Part shown: positions 54,889 through 64,000 of the stretch, piece by piece
Position numbering within the stretch: the first letter of the stretch is position 1
How the letters are laid out: the number at the start of each line of letters is the position of its first letter
Source: Anopheles merus
Lineage: Eukaryota; Arthropoda; Insecta; Diptera; Culicidae
Length of the DNA stretch: 64,000 nucleotides
Direction of reading: 5' to 3'
Assembly (NCBI RefSeq): GCF_017562075.2
Contig: NC_054083.1
Location: 9,182,768 to 9,246,767 of the forward strand
Program-made: the position numbers and the translations under genes
The notes under the pieces: model-generated
The model's database searches: none
Told to the model about the DNA's origin: nothing
What the model saw: only the letters and a program-made list of their open reading frames with translations

Positions 54889-55365
54889 TATGGCTTATGA
54901 ATTTCCGATAGAAAGGGCAATGCTATGCATTCCGTAATATCGCGGAGTGGCAAAAAAAAACTGGACGGGTTTTTATACCAAATTGAGTATTTTGCGAATC
55001 ACATTCCGCAAGGAGAATCCGAAGAAGATTTGGTACAAACGGTGATGTTCAAGTTGAAGGGAAATGCGGCTAGCTACTTTAACCGTATTAAGGATGACAA
55101 TTGGGTCAAAGTAAAAGCCTGAATATGATGAAAGTGTTCAGTGAAAAATTTAGCTTGGAAGCCATTTTCCAGCAAGTCGAGACGCTGCGGCAAGAGGTCA
55201 ATGAACCTTTCTCGGACTACAAAGAAAGGGCAATAAAGCTAAAAAAGTGTATTATCAGCAATGATGCAGCAAATACGGAAGATTATTATGCACAAACAAA
55301 TCTAAAAATACACTTTTTGGCAGGATTGAGAAATCCGGAATTACAAACTGTTACTACGGCGAACG
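54889..55365 (+). pseudogene. gag: gypsy Gag, N-terminal half (copy 2)
   Basis: Pieces MAYEFPIERAMLCIP (54889-54937, TAA follows), FLYQIEYFANHIPQGESEEDL and MFKLKGNAASYFNRI (54925-55122), then IFQQVETLRQEVNEPF (55101-55360). Stops and shifts separate them. They align in order with 6639-7070. The gene ends at the L1 insertion point. Confidence 0.75.
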
Positions 55366-56078
55366 GATCTGTGGGCCACACCAAGGATGCGGCCTTGTAA
55401 ATCAAACCCGCTTGAGTAACAGCGATCTTCTCAACCGTTCGACACCAATGATTAACCTTCCCGCTAGTTGCTCTCTCAAGTAATTTGAGGAGCCTATGTC
55501 ACAGAAGGGGGTGAAGATAGTACGCTTGTAAACGTCAAAGTGAGAGGACGTGTTTTGACCAATTTGCAAGCCATCATGAGCAAGTTTCATCGGTACGGAA
55601 GTATCACCTTCCGTATCGATTATTCGGAAGCTCCTATTAGACCAACGCTAGACGAAACGGCAGATTTTCTGTTTACCGTTCTTAAAACTGGCGCGGATGT
55701 CTCGATGGTGCAACGGAACACTGGACAAAGTGCAGTATATGTTACCATGCCAACACTCGAACGTGCATTGGGCATAGTGAACGAGCACAACGGGAAACAC
55801 TTCGTCACGCACGAGGGGAAGCAGCACAAGATCGCAATCGAGATGATGGATGATGCGACAGAGGTGAAAGTGCGCGATCTGCCACCAGGGATTCCCGACG
55901 CGGATGTTGTTGCTGAACTGGGCGAGTTTTGTGAGGTACTCACGATTGTTCCCGGCGTTTGGGGCGCAGAAACGCGGCTAGCTGGGATCCCGTCGGGTGT
56001 GCGCATAGTCCGCATTAAACTGGCTAAGCCCATACCATCTTTCATCACTGTGTGCGGAGAGGTGACAGGGGTGATCTA

Positions 56079-56888
56079 CACAGCAAACTTTCTCATCCTG
56101 CTTCAGTAAAGTTTTTTACTGAAACGGTTCAGTAATAGATTATTTTACTGATTTTCAGCATGAATGTCATGTTTTTACTTCCTTTCAGCAAAACAATGTA
56201 CTGAATGCATTTCAGTAATACACATTTTACTGAAAATCAGTAAAATCAGTGTCAAATTAGTCGTTTCACTGAATATCAGTAAAACAAATTACTGAAAATG
56301 CAGCAATTCATTCTGTCAAATCGACCTGTCAGTCAGAACATCAAAACAAAACAATGAGGTACCTACTTGCTCGTGATGTGCAAAAAGTTGATTTTGTAGG
56401 CGCTTAGAGGTACCCTGGTGAAATTTCAGGTGATAGTTCGGCTTACGGGATTAATTTAAAACAATTGGCAGCCGTGTTGGTGTGTAAAATGTTTGCTACA
56501 ATCCTCTGTGCTTGCTAAAATTGCGTGGTGTCTGTGAGCGCTTACTGAACCATCCTCACTTGCGGCGGTGAAATACAGTATAAAAACTGTATAAAACAAC
56601 ACGAAACATGTATTAATATGAACTGAGCGACTGGCAATATGCGCATCAATAAAAACTCAATTTAAAAGAAGTATTTCGTCATTTTTTAATTGCTACTAAC
56701 TACTGAAAAATCAGTAATATGAGAATGACTTTACTGTGATTTCAGTAAACGAGCTGTCATTTTGGTGAGCACCGAACATTACTGAATGATTCAGTAAACA
56801 TTCTTTTTACTGAAAGGATTACTGAAACTTCAGTTAAAAAAATTTCAGTAAAGTTTTACTGAAGTTCAGTAAAAAAAAGTTTTCTGTG
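56079..56888. mobile_element. 810-bp TA-flanked MITE with CAGTAA/TTACTG subterminal repeats
   Basis: Ends cacagcaaacttt and aaagttttctgtg pair as inverted repeats with one mismatch; TA lies at 56077-56078 and 56889-56890. The outer 200 bp on each side are crowded with ttactga/tcagtaa words in both orientations (at least fifteen). The interior is noncoding. The TA target suggests a Tc1/mariner or related mover. Confidence 0.85.
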
Positions 56889-57344
56889 TACCGAGGACAA
56901 CAACAAACGTGTCGTCACTGCAATGAAGCCGTACACCACGGTCTCAGCTGCATCCAAAACCGCGTGTGTCACTTTCGGAACAACGAAAAATCATACGCTG
57001 GAGCCGTACAGCAGACTCCCACACCAACAGAAGTTACAACTTCACCATCAGTGGCAGGCACTAACACTAAAGGACGCGGACGTAGAGGAAAGGTAAGAAT
57101 TACTACGCTTACTAATACAACACCGCCCTCGTCAAGTGCTGTTCAAAACACAGCACCGCAACGTCCAGCAGGCGCATCAAAAATAGCTAACCGACTGGTC
57201 ATCCCGGTCGTGCCGGTTTCTAACGTTCGACCGTCAAGCCCGAAACCGAACAAAAAAGCCAGGGAAGAGCAACCCCAAGGAAAAGCGAATTTTAATGATT
57301 CTTCTTCAAGCACTACGGTGGTGGCTATGCATGCTGCAGTTACG

Positions 57345-57580
57345 TCTGCCACAGCCTCTGCCGCTGCTCCTGCCGCTCCTCTTGCCGACGCTCCAGCCGA
57401 CGCTCCTGCCGCTGTTCCTGCCGCCGCTCCTGCCGCTGCTGCTGCTGTTGCTCCTGCCGCTGCTGCTGCTGTTGCTCCTGCCGCTGCTCCTGCCGCTGCA
57501 TCTGCTGCTTCTGATGCCGCTGCACCTGCTGCTTCTGCTGCCGCTACCGCTACTGATGCCACCGTACTAGCCGCCACGGC
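57345..57580. repeat. GCTCCTGCC-type repeat encoding an Ala/Pro linker
   Basis: Irregular 6-15 bp units of gccgctgctcctgcc expand within the L1 frame and encode (A)nPAA-type sequence. They keep all three plus frames and the minus frames open, which explains several spurious frames. Confidence 0.85.
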
Positions 57581-58258
57581 ACACGAACACATGAGAATGG
57601 ACTGCACGGCGGTAATGTTCAAAGCACCGCTCATAATTCCTTCCTCCTCCTTTCCCATCTGCTCCTTAGATGAACAGTTTGCGGTAAAACGCAAACAATT
57701 TCCGGAGATGGATAACGAGAGTGACGCCTCAAGTTCATCAACACTTAGCTTTACGAGCGTGACCAAGCGCAAGCCTGGTCGGCCTCTAAGCGGCTCACCA
57801 CTACACAACCATGATTTTAATTTTGTCGCAATGGATACAAACAAATCAAATCGTGGTGTTAATGGTAGCTATAATTTAGCAACTATTAATATCAATGCAA
57901 TATCTAATGCGACAAAATTAGAAGCCCTCAGGAAATTTATTCGGACGATGGACCTGGACATCATATTTCTTCAGGAAGTGTGTTGTGCAGATCTCTCGTT
58001 TCCTGGATACAATGTTATTAGCAATGTTAACGTGGTGGAGAGGGGTACAGCGATTGCTATACGTGACCACCTAAAATTCTCTCATGTTGAACGCAGCTTG
58101 GATTCACGTCTAATTTGTCTTCGGCTTGAGAGTAATGCCACCCTATGCAATGTTTACGCTCCATCAGGGAGTCAGCGGAGAGCGGAGAGGGAGGAATTTT
58201 TCGAACAAACGTTACCATTCTATCTGCGGAATCCATGTGATCATGTTATTCTATTCTC

Positions 58259-61060
58259 GCGGGCGATTTCAACTGTGTGTTGGAATCGAAGGATGTGACG
58301 GTCGCGAGAAATTTCAACCTTTCTTTGCGAAACGCGGTAAATAACATGGGTTTGTGTGACAGCTGGGAGGCTCTCCGAGGAAACGAGGTAGAGTTTTCTT
58401 ATGTCACCAGTGGTTCTGGATCACGTATCGATTGGTGTTATGTTCCTTCCTCACTGAAAACACAGTTAAGAGCGACCGGTATGCATGTCCTTTCCTTTTC
58501 GGATCACAAGGCTCTCACCGTTCGTCTCTGCCTACCAATCGCGCCGAGTCGTATGCGCAGCAATGGCTATTGGCAACTGAGACCACACGTGCTATCCGAA
58601 CAAAATCTGGGGGAGTTCAGATGCAAGTGGAACTATTGGATCAGACAGCGAAGAAATTACGGCTCGTGGATGCAGTGGTGGGTTGAGCTCGCGAAGCCTA
58701 AAATAAAATCGTTTTTCCAGTGGAAAACAAATGAACGCTATCAAAGTTTCCGCTTGCATCATGAACTCCTTTACAGAGAGTTGAGGTCCGCATACGAAAG
58801 ATATCTTTATGACCCATGTGAGTTAGTAAATATCAATCGAGTGAAAGGAAAAATGCTAATGCTCCAGAGGCGTTTTTCTGAGGACTTCGCCCGCATAACC
58901 GAAACACGTCTATGTGGCGAAAGTATTTCAACTTTCCAGTTAAAGGAGCAGAGGAAAAGACGAACGGTGATCGACAAGCTTACATTAGATGACGGTTCGC
59001 ACTTAACTGAGTCTCATGAAATAAATGTTCATATTGAGGGCTTCTTTAGAAATCTTTACACGACACACGATACACCCAACACAATAACAGACAACACATT
59101 CACAAGCACACGCGTTATTCCCGAGGACTGTGAAACCAACAATCGTTGCATGGACGAGATCACTTCTTGTGAGCTTCTCGATGCAATTAAAAGATCAGCT
59201 TCGCGGAAGCCCCCTGGCCCGGATGGAATACCAAGAGAGTTTTATCTCCGCGCCTTCAGCATCATTCAGCGCGAGCTTCTGCTCGTGCTCAATGAGGCTC
59301 TCTTAGGAGAGATTCCTCCAAGTTTCGTTGACGGGGTCATAGTGCTGGTTAAGAAAAGGGGAGGTGGGACTACCATGTCTGCATTTCGACCTATATCACT
59401 CCTTAACGTAGATTACATGCTTCTGTCGCGGATTGTCAAACACAGAATCGATGGCATCATCGGTAGGTGGGAGATAGTATCGACAGCGCAAAAGTGTTGT
59501 AATAAACCATGCAACATTTTTCAGGCTGTTCTTTCCGTTAAGGAGAGGGTGGTAGATTTGCAGAGGAAACGAAAGTGTGGTAAGCTTGTCTCCTTCGATC
59601 TTTCACATGCTTTTGATCGCGTCAATAGAGACTTTCTCTTCAACAACATGCTCTCTTGGGGTTTCAATTCGGGGCTAGTGGGGCTTTTGAGAACAATTGG
59701 TGAACGGTCCACCTCCCGTATCCTTATCAATGGAATCCTCTCTCCCTCCTTCCCGATCCTTCGTTCCGTCCGTCAGGGAGATCCCCTTTCCATGCACCTT
59801 TTTATCCTCTACCTTCAACCCCTCATCACAAGATTAGAAGGTATTTGTTGCGATGATGACCTGGTCAATGCATATGCCGACGACATCTCTGTGGTGACAA
59901 CATCTCCCGACAAAATCGAGCGTGTGCGAGAACTCTTTGAAGCGTTTGGCTGTGTCTCTGGAGCCCGTCTCAACGTGCAGAAAACCACAGCGCTCGACAT
60001 AGGACTAACCACACCATCCAGGATATCTGTTCCATGGCTGCATACCATGGAAAGATTACGTCTGCTCGGTATATTATTTTCTAATAATATCCGCGACGAT
60101 ATGGGACAGAATTGGGATGTCGTGATCCAGCACTTCGCCTCGTTAGTTTGGCTGCATCGCATGAGGAATTTAAACATCGTGCAAAAAGTACTACTCTTGA
60201 ACACGTTTCTACTCCCAAAGCTATGGTACGTGGCTTCAATATGTGGTGCTCGAACATTAGACACGGCAAGAGTCTCCAGCATAATAGGAGGATTTCTTTG
60301 GCATGGTAATGGAGGAATCCGAGTTCCACTGCAGCAACTGGCTTTACCACGGAAGCGAGGTGGACTGAACCTGCACATACCAGGAATAACTGCACATGCC
60401 CTCTTGACAAACCGATACCGAGCAGAGTGTAGCTCCCTCAAATACAGCGAGCCTCATATCGTCCAAGCTGGTAATCCGCCAAATCTGGCCACCATTCCAA
60501 CCTGGTATCCCTGCCTAAAAATCGTGGTAAGACAGCTGGCGTATTTACCCGCTGAATATGTCTCAAACCCCTCTTCATGTAAACTGCGTCGCATACTTGT
60601 GGACAAGCTACCAGATGCCAAAGTAGCACATGAAAATCAGCAACTTTGTTGGACCAGAATCTGGGCTAAAATGCAAAGTTTTGATTTATCTGCACAGCAA
60701 CGAGCTACTCTATACATGCTAGCAAATGGTAAAGTGTCATATGGAGAGCTCTTGTTTCGGATGGGAAGAAGGGCTTCCAATCAATGTTCGTTTTGTCCTC
60801 AAATGGAAAGCTTGGAACAAAAATTTGCTGGCTGTAGTAGAGTAGCGGCGGCTTGGGCACTGCTGCAGCAAGAAATAGTTGCAATAGCTCCAGGAGGCCC
60901 CTATCTGTTCAATAGTCTGCGATTTCCAGAACTAGCAGGAGTTAGTCTGGGAATACGTATATGTATTCTTAGATTGTTTGCTAACTACATTTTCCACATC
61001 GTTGATAACAACGATGATGAGATAGATTTAGTCGTCCTTAAGTGTTTACTACTTTTGTAA
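58259..61060 (+). CDS. L1-clade ORF2: endonuclease C-terminus, reverse transcriptase, C-terminal domain
   Basis: About 930 codons open after the frameshift. It starts at LAGDFNCVLESKD (the endonuclease GDFN motif), then GSRIDWCYVPSSL and LSFSDHKAL (final His). RT: PPGPDGIPREFY, FRPISLLNVDYMLLSRI, SFDLSHAFDRVNRDF, SVRQGDPLSMHLFILYL and the catalytic NAYADDISVV, then LGILFSNNI. The C-terminal part has LPRKRGGLNLHIPG and a Cys-rich CSFCPQMESLEQKFAGC. The VRQGDPLS and PRKRGGLNL wording is typical of L1/Tx1. Stop TAA 61058-61060. The protein is truncated only by the upstream frameshift. Confidence 0.88.
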   Translation, partial: AGDFNCVLESKDVTVARNFNLSLRNAVNNMGLCDSWEALRGNEVEFSYVTSGSGSRIDWCYVPSSLKTQLRATGMHVLSFSDHKALTVRLCLPIAPSRMRSNGYWQLRPHVLSEQNLGEFRCKWNYWIRQRRNYGSWMQWWVELAKPKIKSFFQWKTNERYQSFRLHHELLYRELRSAYERYLYDPCELVNINRVKGKMLMLQRRFSEDFARITETRLCGESISTFQLKEQRKRRTVIDKLTLDDGSHLTESHEINVHIEGFFRNLYTTHDTPNTITDNTFTSTRVIPEDCETNNRCMDEITSCELLDAIKRSASRKPPGPDGIPREFYLRAFSIIQRELLLVLNEALLGEIPPSFVDGVIVLVKKRGGGTTMSAFRPISLLNVDYMLLSRIVKHRIDGIIGRWEIVSTAQKCCNKPCNIFQAVLSVKERVVDLQRKRKCGKLVSFDLSHAFDRVNRDFLFNNMLSWGFNSGLVGLLRTIGERSTSRILINGILSPSFPILRSVRQGDPLSMHLFILYLQPLITRLEGICCDDDLVNAYADDISVVTTSPDKIERVRELFEAFGCVSGARLNVQKTTALDIGLTTPSRISVPWLHTMERLRLLGILFSNNIRDDMGQNWDVVIQHFASLVWLHRMRNLNIVQKVLLLNTFLLPKLWYVASICGARTLDTARVSSIIGGFLWHGNGGIRVPLQQLALPRKRGGLNLHIPGITAHALLTNRYRAECSSLKYSEPHIVQAGNPPNLATIPTWYPCLKIVVRQLAYLPAEYVSNPSSCKLRRILVDKLPDAKVAHENQQLCWTRIWAKMQSFDLSAQQRATLYMLANGKVSYGELLFRMGRRASNQCSFCPQMESLEQKFAGCSRVAAAWALLQQEIVAIAPGGPYLFNSLRFPELAGVSLGIRICILRLFANYIFHIVDNNDDEIDLVVLKCLLLL

Positions 61061-61442
61061 ATGTAAAGTTTTTTATTTTGTTGTAAATATTCACACTAGA
61101 AAATAGAATTTATTCTGTACACGCAAATAAATATATTTTTATAAAAAAAAATATGCAAAATTAAAAAAGACGAAGTTTCTTAAAATTGTAAAATCCGATT
61201 GGTTCTTTATTCAATGTTCGGTCCCTTTTATTCCCCCGGAAGTCCATGCAATTTTATGGTGTTAGTTTATCCTTTCCGAGGATATATAGTACATAACTGT
61301 ACGTACGCGTGAGTGCCGTGTGTTAGTGTTTGTGACGAATATTTATTCCGCTTTTACACGTAGCGTTCCCGGTTTCTAGAATAAGGTGATCGCGCACCAC
61401 GTGAACTTACAGTTTGATACATTCGTTACGGAATTAATAATC
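61061..61442. other. L1 3' UTR and sequence of unclear origin
   Basis: AATAAA at 61126-61131 and an A9 run at 61144-61152 mark a likely L1 end. The next 280 bp up to the second GCGAACG hold no gene; they may be transduced flanking DNA or an extra insertion. Confidence 0.45.
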
Positions 61443-61449
61443 GCGAACG

Positions 61450-61980
61450 TTGACAGAACTAATAAGCATCTTGGTTTTAATGAACTTTTAGAATATCTCC
61501 AGGAGCAAGTAATACAACTCGAACATATCCGAAAAATTGAGCAAAGATTAAACCGCTTGCACCTTTTGAAACAAATGCCAACAATACTATATTAACAAAT
61601 ATATGCCCAAAACCGATAATGATACAAATTCAAATAATCAAACCACTTAAAATGGATTTGGAAATATGTAGAATTCAACAATAATAGTAGATTACGCTGT
61701 GACACTATTAACAGTAGTATTAATCATTCAAGAATAAATAATTTTGGGCATCCGCAACACAATACCACCTCATACAATTCAAATCTTTCTAACTTTAATC
61801 ATAATAATTCACGTCCTAGAAGATATTTCACACCATATAGACACAATAACACACAGTATTCAACACATTCACATAATTTTCCACACGGGTCTGATCAACA
61901 CAACTTGCATGCTAACACATATAACCATCAACCATTTAATGCAAACACGCGTCCAAAAAACTAGAGCAAGGAACACGGGT
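61450..61980 (+). pseudogene. gag: gypsy Gag, C-terminal half (copy 2)
   Basis: Directly after the target repeat: VDRTNKHLGFNELLEYLQEQ and IEQRLNRLH, parallel to 7105-7210 of copy 1. After a TAA at 61593 the sequence continues as Asn/His/Thr-rich low-complexity protein in shifting frames, as in copy 1. Confidence 0.7.
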
Positions 61981-62109
61981 TAATCAAAATAAAAATACCA
62001 GTGTTCCCGGCGATAAAATTTTTTTGTTCTATTATCAACCTTGTAAAAATTTAAGCAATACGGCCTTTTTGGACCGTTACTACTGAATAAAAAAAAACCT
62101 AGTGAAATT

Positions 62110-62418
62110 GTGGAACAAACAGAACAAGCATCAAATAGCAGCATCAAGGGAGAACACGAGACTCTTGATATAGAGGCTACAAAAGATGGTAAACTAATGG
62201 TCAAAATTTTATCGCGGCTTCTGTATACAACAACAATTGAATATCTAATTGATTCGGGAGCGTGTTTTCATGCCTTGAGTTTTGATTCAGCAAAATACAT
62301 AATTGAAACACTTAGCGCCCCTGGTATAATAGGAGCAGAATTTTTAAAAATGTACACAATTGTCATTGGGAAAGGCTTCCAGACAATTACTTTGAAGAAG
62401 CAAGTATACACAAAATGA
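62110..62418 (+). pseudogene. gypsy protease (copy 2)
   Basis: Contains YLIDSGACFHALSFDSAKYI (active-site DSGA) and, after an apparent internal deletion, GIIGAEFLKMYTIVIG, the end of the domain. It lies between Gag and the RT linker, as in copy 1. Confidence 0.7.
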
Positions 62419-62679
62419 GAGGAGGAGAAATTGGATGAAAAAAAAATTGTGTTGCAAGATACTGTTAGTCATCAAAAGGAGAATGACAGTTACATTCAAG
62501 AGGGAAATTTTGAATTGCTCCCATGATCGAAAAACAACAGGCAGATTGTGATTTATTCGATACGATCAAACGAGGGAAAGTAGTCGGATCAGAACGACTG
62601 GCAGAATGAATGAAAAGGATAAATTTGAATAATTTAGATATCTCAATGGAGAACAGTATTTAAAAGGTAATTAGTAAAT

Positions 62680-63085
62680 ACAACGATAATTTCTACTTGC
62701 CTGGGGATCATTTAACCTATACCCAAGCAGCAATGCACGAAATAGAAACAAGTTCTAATATTCCGATTAATAAAAGGCAATACCGATTTCCAGTTGCAGT
62801 AAATAATATTATAGATGTACATATTGAAGAAATGTTAAAGCAAAATATTAAAGGACCAAGCAAAAGCCCTTGGAATGCGCCCGTGATGTGCATACCGAAA
62901 AAATCGGAAATTGATGGGGGAAGAATATCGCATTGCTGTTGATTTTCGCGCACTAAATTTGATTACTTTATATATCCTATATTTCGTATACAGGAAATAA
63001 TGGATAACATTGGTGATAGTAAATACTTTTCAACAATTGATTAAAAATCCGGATTTTTACCGCGTTCCAAAAGCTTATGAATACG
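62680..63085 (+). pseudogene. pol: gypsy protease-RT linker and RT start (copy 2)
   Basis: LPGDHLTYTQAAMHEIETSS and KGPSKSPWNAPVMCIPKK, then after a frameshift EEYRIAVDFRALNLITL and STID-KSGFYRVP (first RT catalytic block, with stops). It extends a little further into RT than copy 1, then stops at about 63085 where RTE sequence starts. Confidence 0.7.
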
Positions 63086-63099
63086 GTACTTTATACAAT

Positions 63100-64000
63100 T
63101 CAATTTGCTCTGTAATGGGATGGGATCCGAAGCCCATTGAGGGATAATACAGGCTCTCCCATCCAACTCCTATTCCGACACGTCCTCGTCGTGCAGAGTG
63201 GTAACATGAGTCACCACATATCCAAGCTTGGGTACACGGGCTTGACAAAACCCCTTGGGCGGATAGTGGCATATGGCGAACCAGGACGGGGGTGGGTATC
63301 CCGGGAAACCGGGTGCCTGAACGTCGGGGGGGGGGGGGGGGCAACCCGACGCTAAACAAAACGGTCACGTGGGCCAGTCACCCAGTCCCATGAATCCTCG
63401 ACTACGGAAAGCTACAGAAGAATTCGAAACAGAACCAACGATACCGACCCAACGCAATGCCCCCGGATAACGATCAAAATGGGCTCATGGAACGTACGCA
63501 CTATAAGCGAAGCCGGAGCCTTGAAACAACTTGATGACGCCCTAGCCACACTGAGCATGGACCTCGTAGCTTTACAAGAGATTCGGTGGCTAGGGAACGG
63601 TGTGCACAACAGGCGTGGTAAGCATTGTTACGACATTTATTACAGCTGCCACGACCGCCACCGCGTGCTCGGAAAGGGTTTCGCCGTAGGTCCCCGGCTG
63701 AAATCCGTAATCATAGATTTCAAGACTATAAACGATAGGTTATGCACCCTGTACATGCGAAGCAAATTCTTTAATATGAGCCTCATAAACGTTCACGCCC
63801 CTACCAAAGAAAAAGAGGAAGCGGAGAAGGACCTGTTTTACGGCCGCCTCGCTAGAACTATAGATGCGTCAGGGAAGGCGGAGAAAACACGCAGCCTCGG
63901 CTCAACACGGACTCTCTAAGGGACTTTACTGTCCAACAGGAATTCAAAGCCGCTTTAGAAGAATCGCTACTACCAGAAAATAGATACGAAACTACGAGCG
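63100..64000 (+). mobile_element. RTE-clade non-LTR retrotransposon, 5' part, runs off window
   Basis: Noncoding leader 63100-63478 including a G16 run at 63326-63341, then the endonuclease frame and the linker before RT. The linker matches 20837-21127 of the minus-strand RTE copy. The element continues beyond base 64000. Confidence 0.75.
63479..63919 (+). pseudogene. RTE-clade AP endonuclease, partial
   Basis: MGSWNVRTISEAGALKQL (metal-binding Asn), LVALQEIRWLGNG (Glu), YYSCHDRHRVLGKGFAVG and MSLINVHAPTKEKEEAE are the N-terminal two thirds of an RTE endonuclease. After ARTIDA the frame jumps to SGKAEKTRSLG and stops at 63917-63919. The shifted frame beyond reads NTDSLRD and ENRYETTS, so the GDFN-type and SDH motifs and part of the linker are deleted. 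Confidence 0.75.

Larger units (their letters stand above)
55540..58258 (+). pseudogene. L1-clade ORF1 and endonuclease N-terminus, interrupted by a MITE
   Basis: 55540-56078: RNA-binding region with VKVRDLPPGIPDADVVAEL and GIPSGVRIVRIKLAKPIPSF. After the MITE, 56891 onward gives YRGQQQTCRHCNEAVHHGLSC (CCHC finger). Removing 812 bp keeps the frame. Then come a basic segment, a long Ala/Pro-rich linker (57345-57580) and an acidic/Ser-rich region. Without a stop, the frame enters the endonuclease (LATININAISNATKLEAL, IIFLQEV) to a frameshift near 58258. The fused ORF1-ORF2 frame is unusual. Confidence 0.75.
55366..61442 (+). mobile_element. L1/Tx1-clade non-LTR retrotransposon, nearly full length
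   Basis: Bounded by GCGAACG (55359-55365 and 61443-61449), a 7-bp target duplication inside gypsy gag. It contains an ORF1 with a Cys/His finger, an AP endonuclease and a full RT/C-terminal region. Damage is limited to an 810-bp MITE in ORF1 and one frameshift in the endonuclease. The 3' UTR runs to about 61150 with A-rich sequence; the stretch 61160-61442 belongs to the insertion by position but is of unclear origin. Confidence 0.8.
54660..63085 (+). mobile_element. Ty3/gypsy (gypsy/17.6-like) element copy 2, split by an L1-clade element
   Basis: Gag begins before 55365 and resumes at 61450, so that LRNPELQTVTTAN joins VDRTNKHLGF with the target repeat GCGAACG on both sides of the insertion. 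Protease and the RT start follow up to about 63085, where an RTE element begins. Same family as 6600-9058. All coding parts are damaged. Confidence 0.75.

Noticed and set aside
57143..57844. 233-codon minus-strand Ala/Gly-rich frame and a 91-codon Leu/Pro frame at 57295-57570
   Set aside because: Shadows of the GCTCCTGCC repeat inside the L1 frame.

Overview
The window is 64 kb of animal, almost certainly insect, repeat-rich DNA. The best guess is a mosquito of the Anopheles type, because CR1/T1-like, R1, RTE and BEL/Pao elements and Ty3/gypsy elements with tRNA-Trp and tRNA-Leu-like primer sites sit together. I found no convincing host gene, rRNA, tRNA or CRISPR array. It reads like pericentromeric or other heterochromatin in which transposable elements have landed inside one another for a long time. 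Introns, AATAAA signals, long AT-rich spacers and a (CA)n microsatellite confirm a eukaryote.

Layout. 1-6460: a CsRn1-like gypsy element on the minus strand with an open gag and an open pol that leaves the window at base 1; a 5'-truncated CR1 element sits in its protease region. 6600-9058: decayed gypsy gag/pol (+) with a MITE. 9185-18558: a three-level nest, in which a 4.94 kb gypsy element (10947-15886) lies inside a PIF/Harbinger transposase gene, and that Harbinger (9241-17405) lies inside a 1.2 kb hairpin element of the same family. 18617-27440: remnants of gypsy integrase, RTE, a second Harbinger with a BESS-type partner gene, CR1 and gypsy. 27440-33830: hAT-like ends around an internally deleted R1 element, a pogo-like MITE and a CR1 element. 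33840-36999: an I-clade element that has lost its reverse transcriptase.

37450-48557 is the most interesting block. Two different copies of a two-gene DNA transposon lie in mirror order. Each pairs a CMC/EnSpm-like (CACTA-type) transposase with a convergent gene for a DUF4806-like protein. An apparently intact Tc1 element (44342-46010, TA target duplication, 224-bp terminal inverted repeats, DD34E transposase) sits between the two genes of the second copy.

48814-53030: (CA)n, an inverted pair of MITEs around another MITE, and BEL/Pao remnants. 53048-54400: RTE tail, hAT and Tc1-like fragments. 54660-63085: a gypsy element whose gag is split by a nearly complete L1-clade element (7-bp target duplication), itself split by an 810-bp TA-flanked MITE. 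63100-64000: the start of an RTE element that runs off the right edge.

The genes do not form a host pathway; nearly all are mobilisation genes. The nesting gives relative ages. The Tc1 element, the CsRn1-like element and the 4.94 kb gypsy insertion look youngest; the gypsy fragments at 6.6-9 kb and the BEL, hAT and R1 remnants look oldest. All family names come from recognising motifs by eye; no database search was run.
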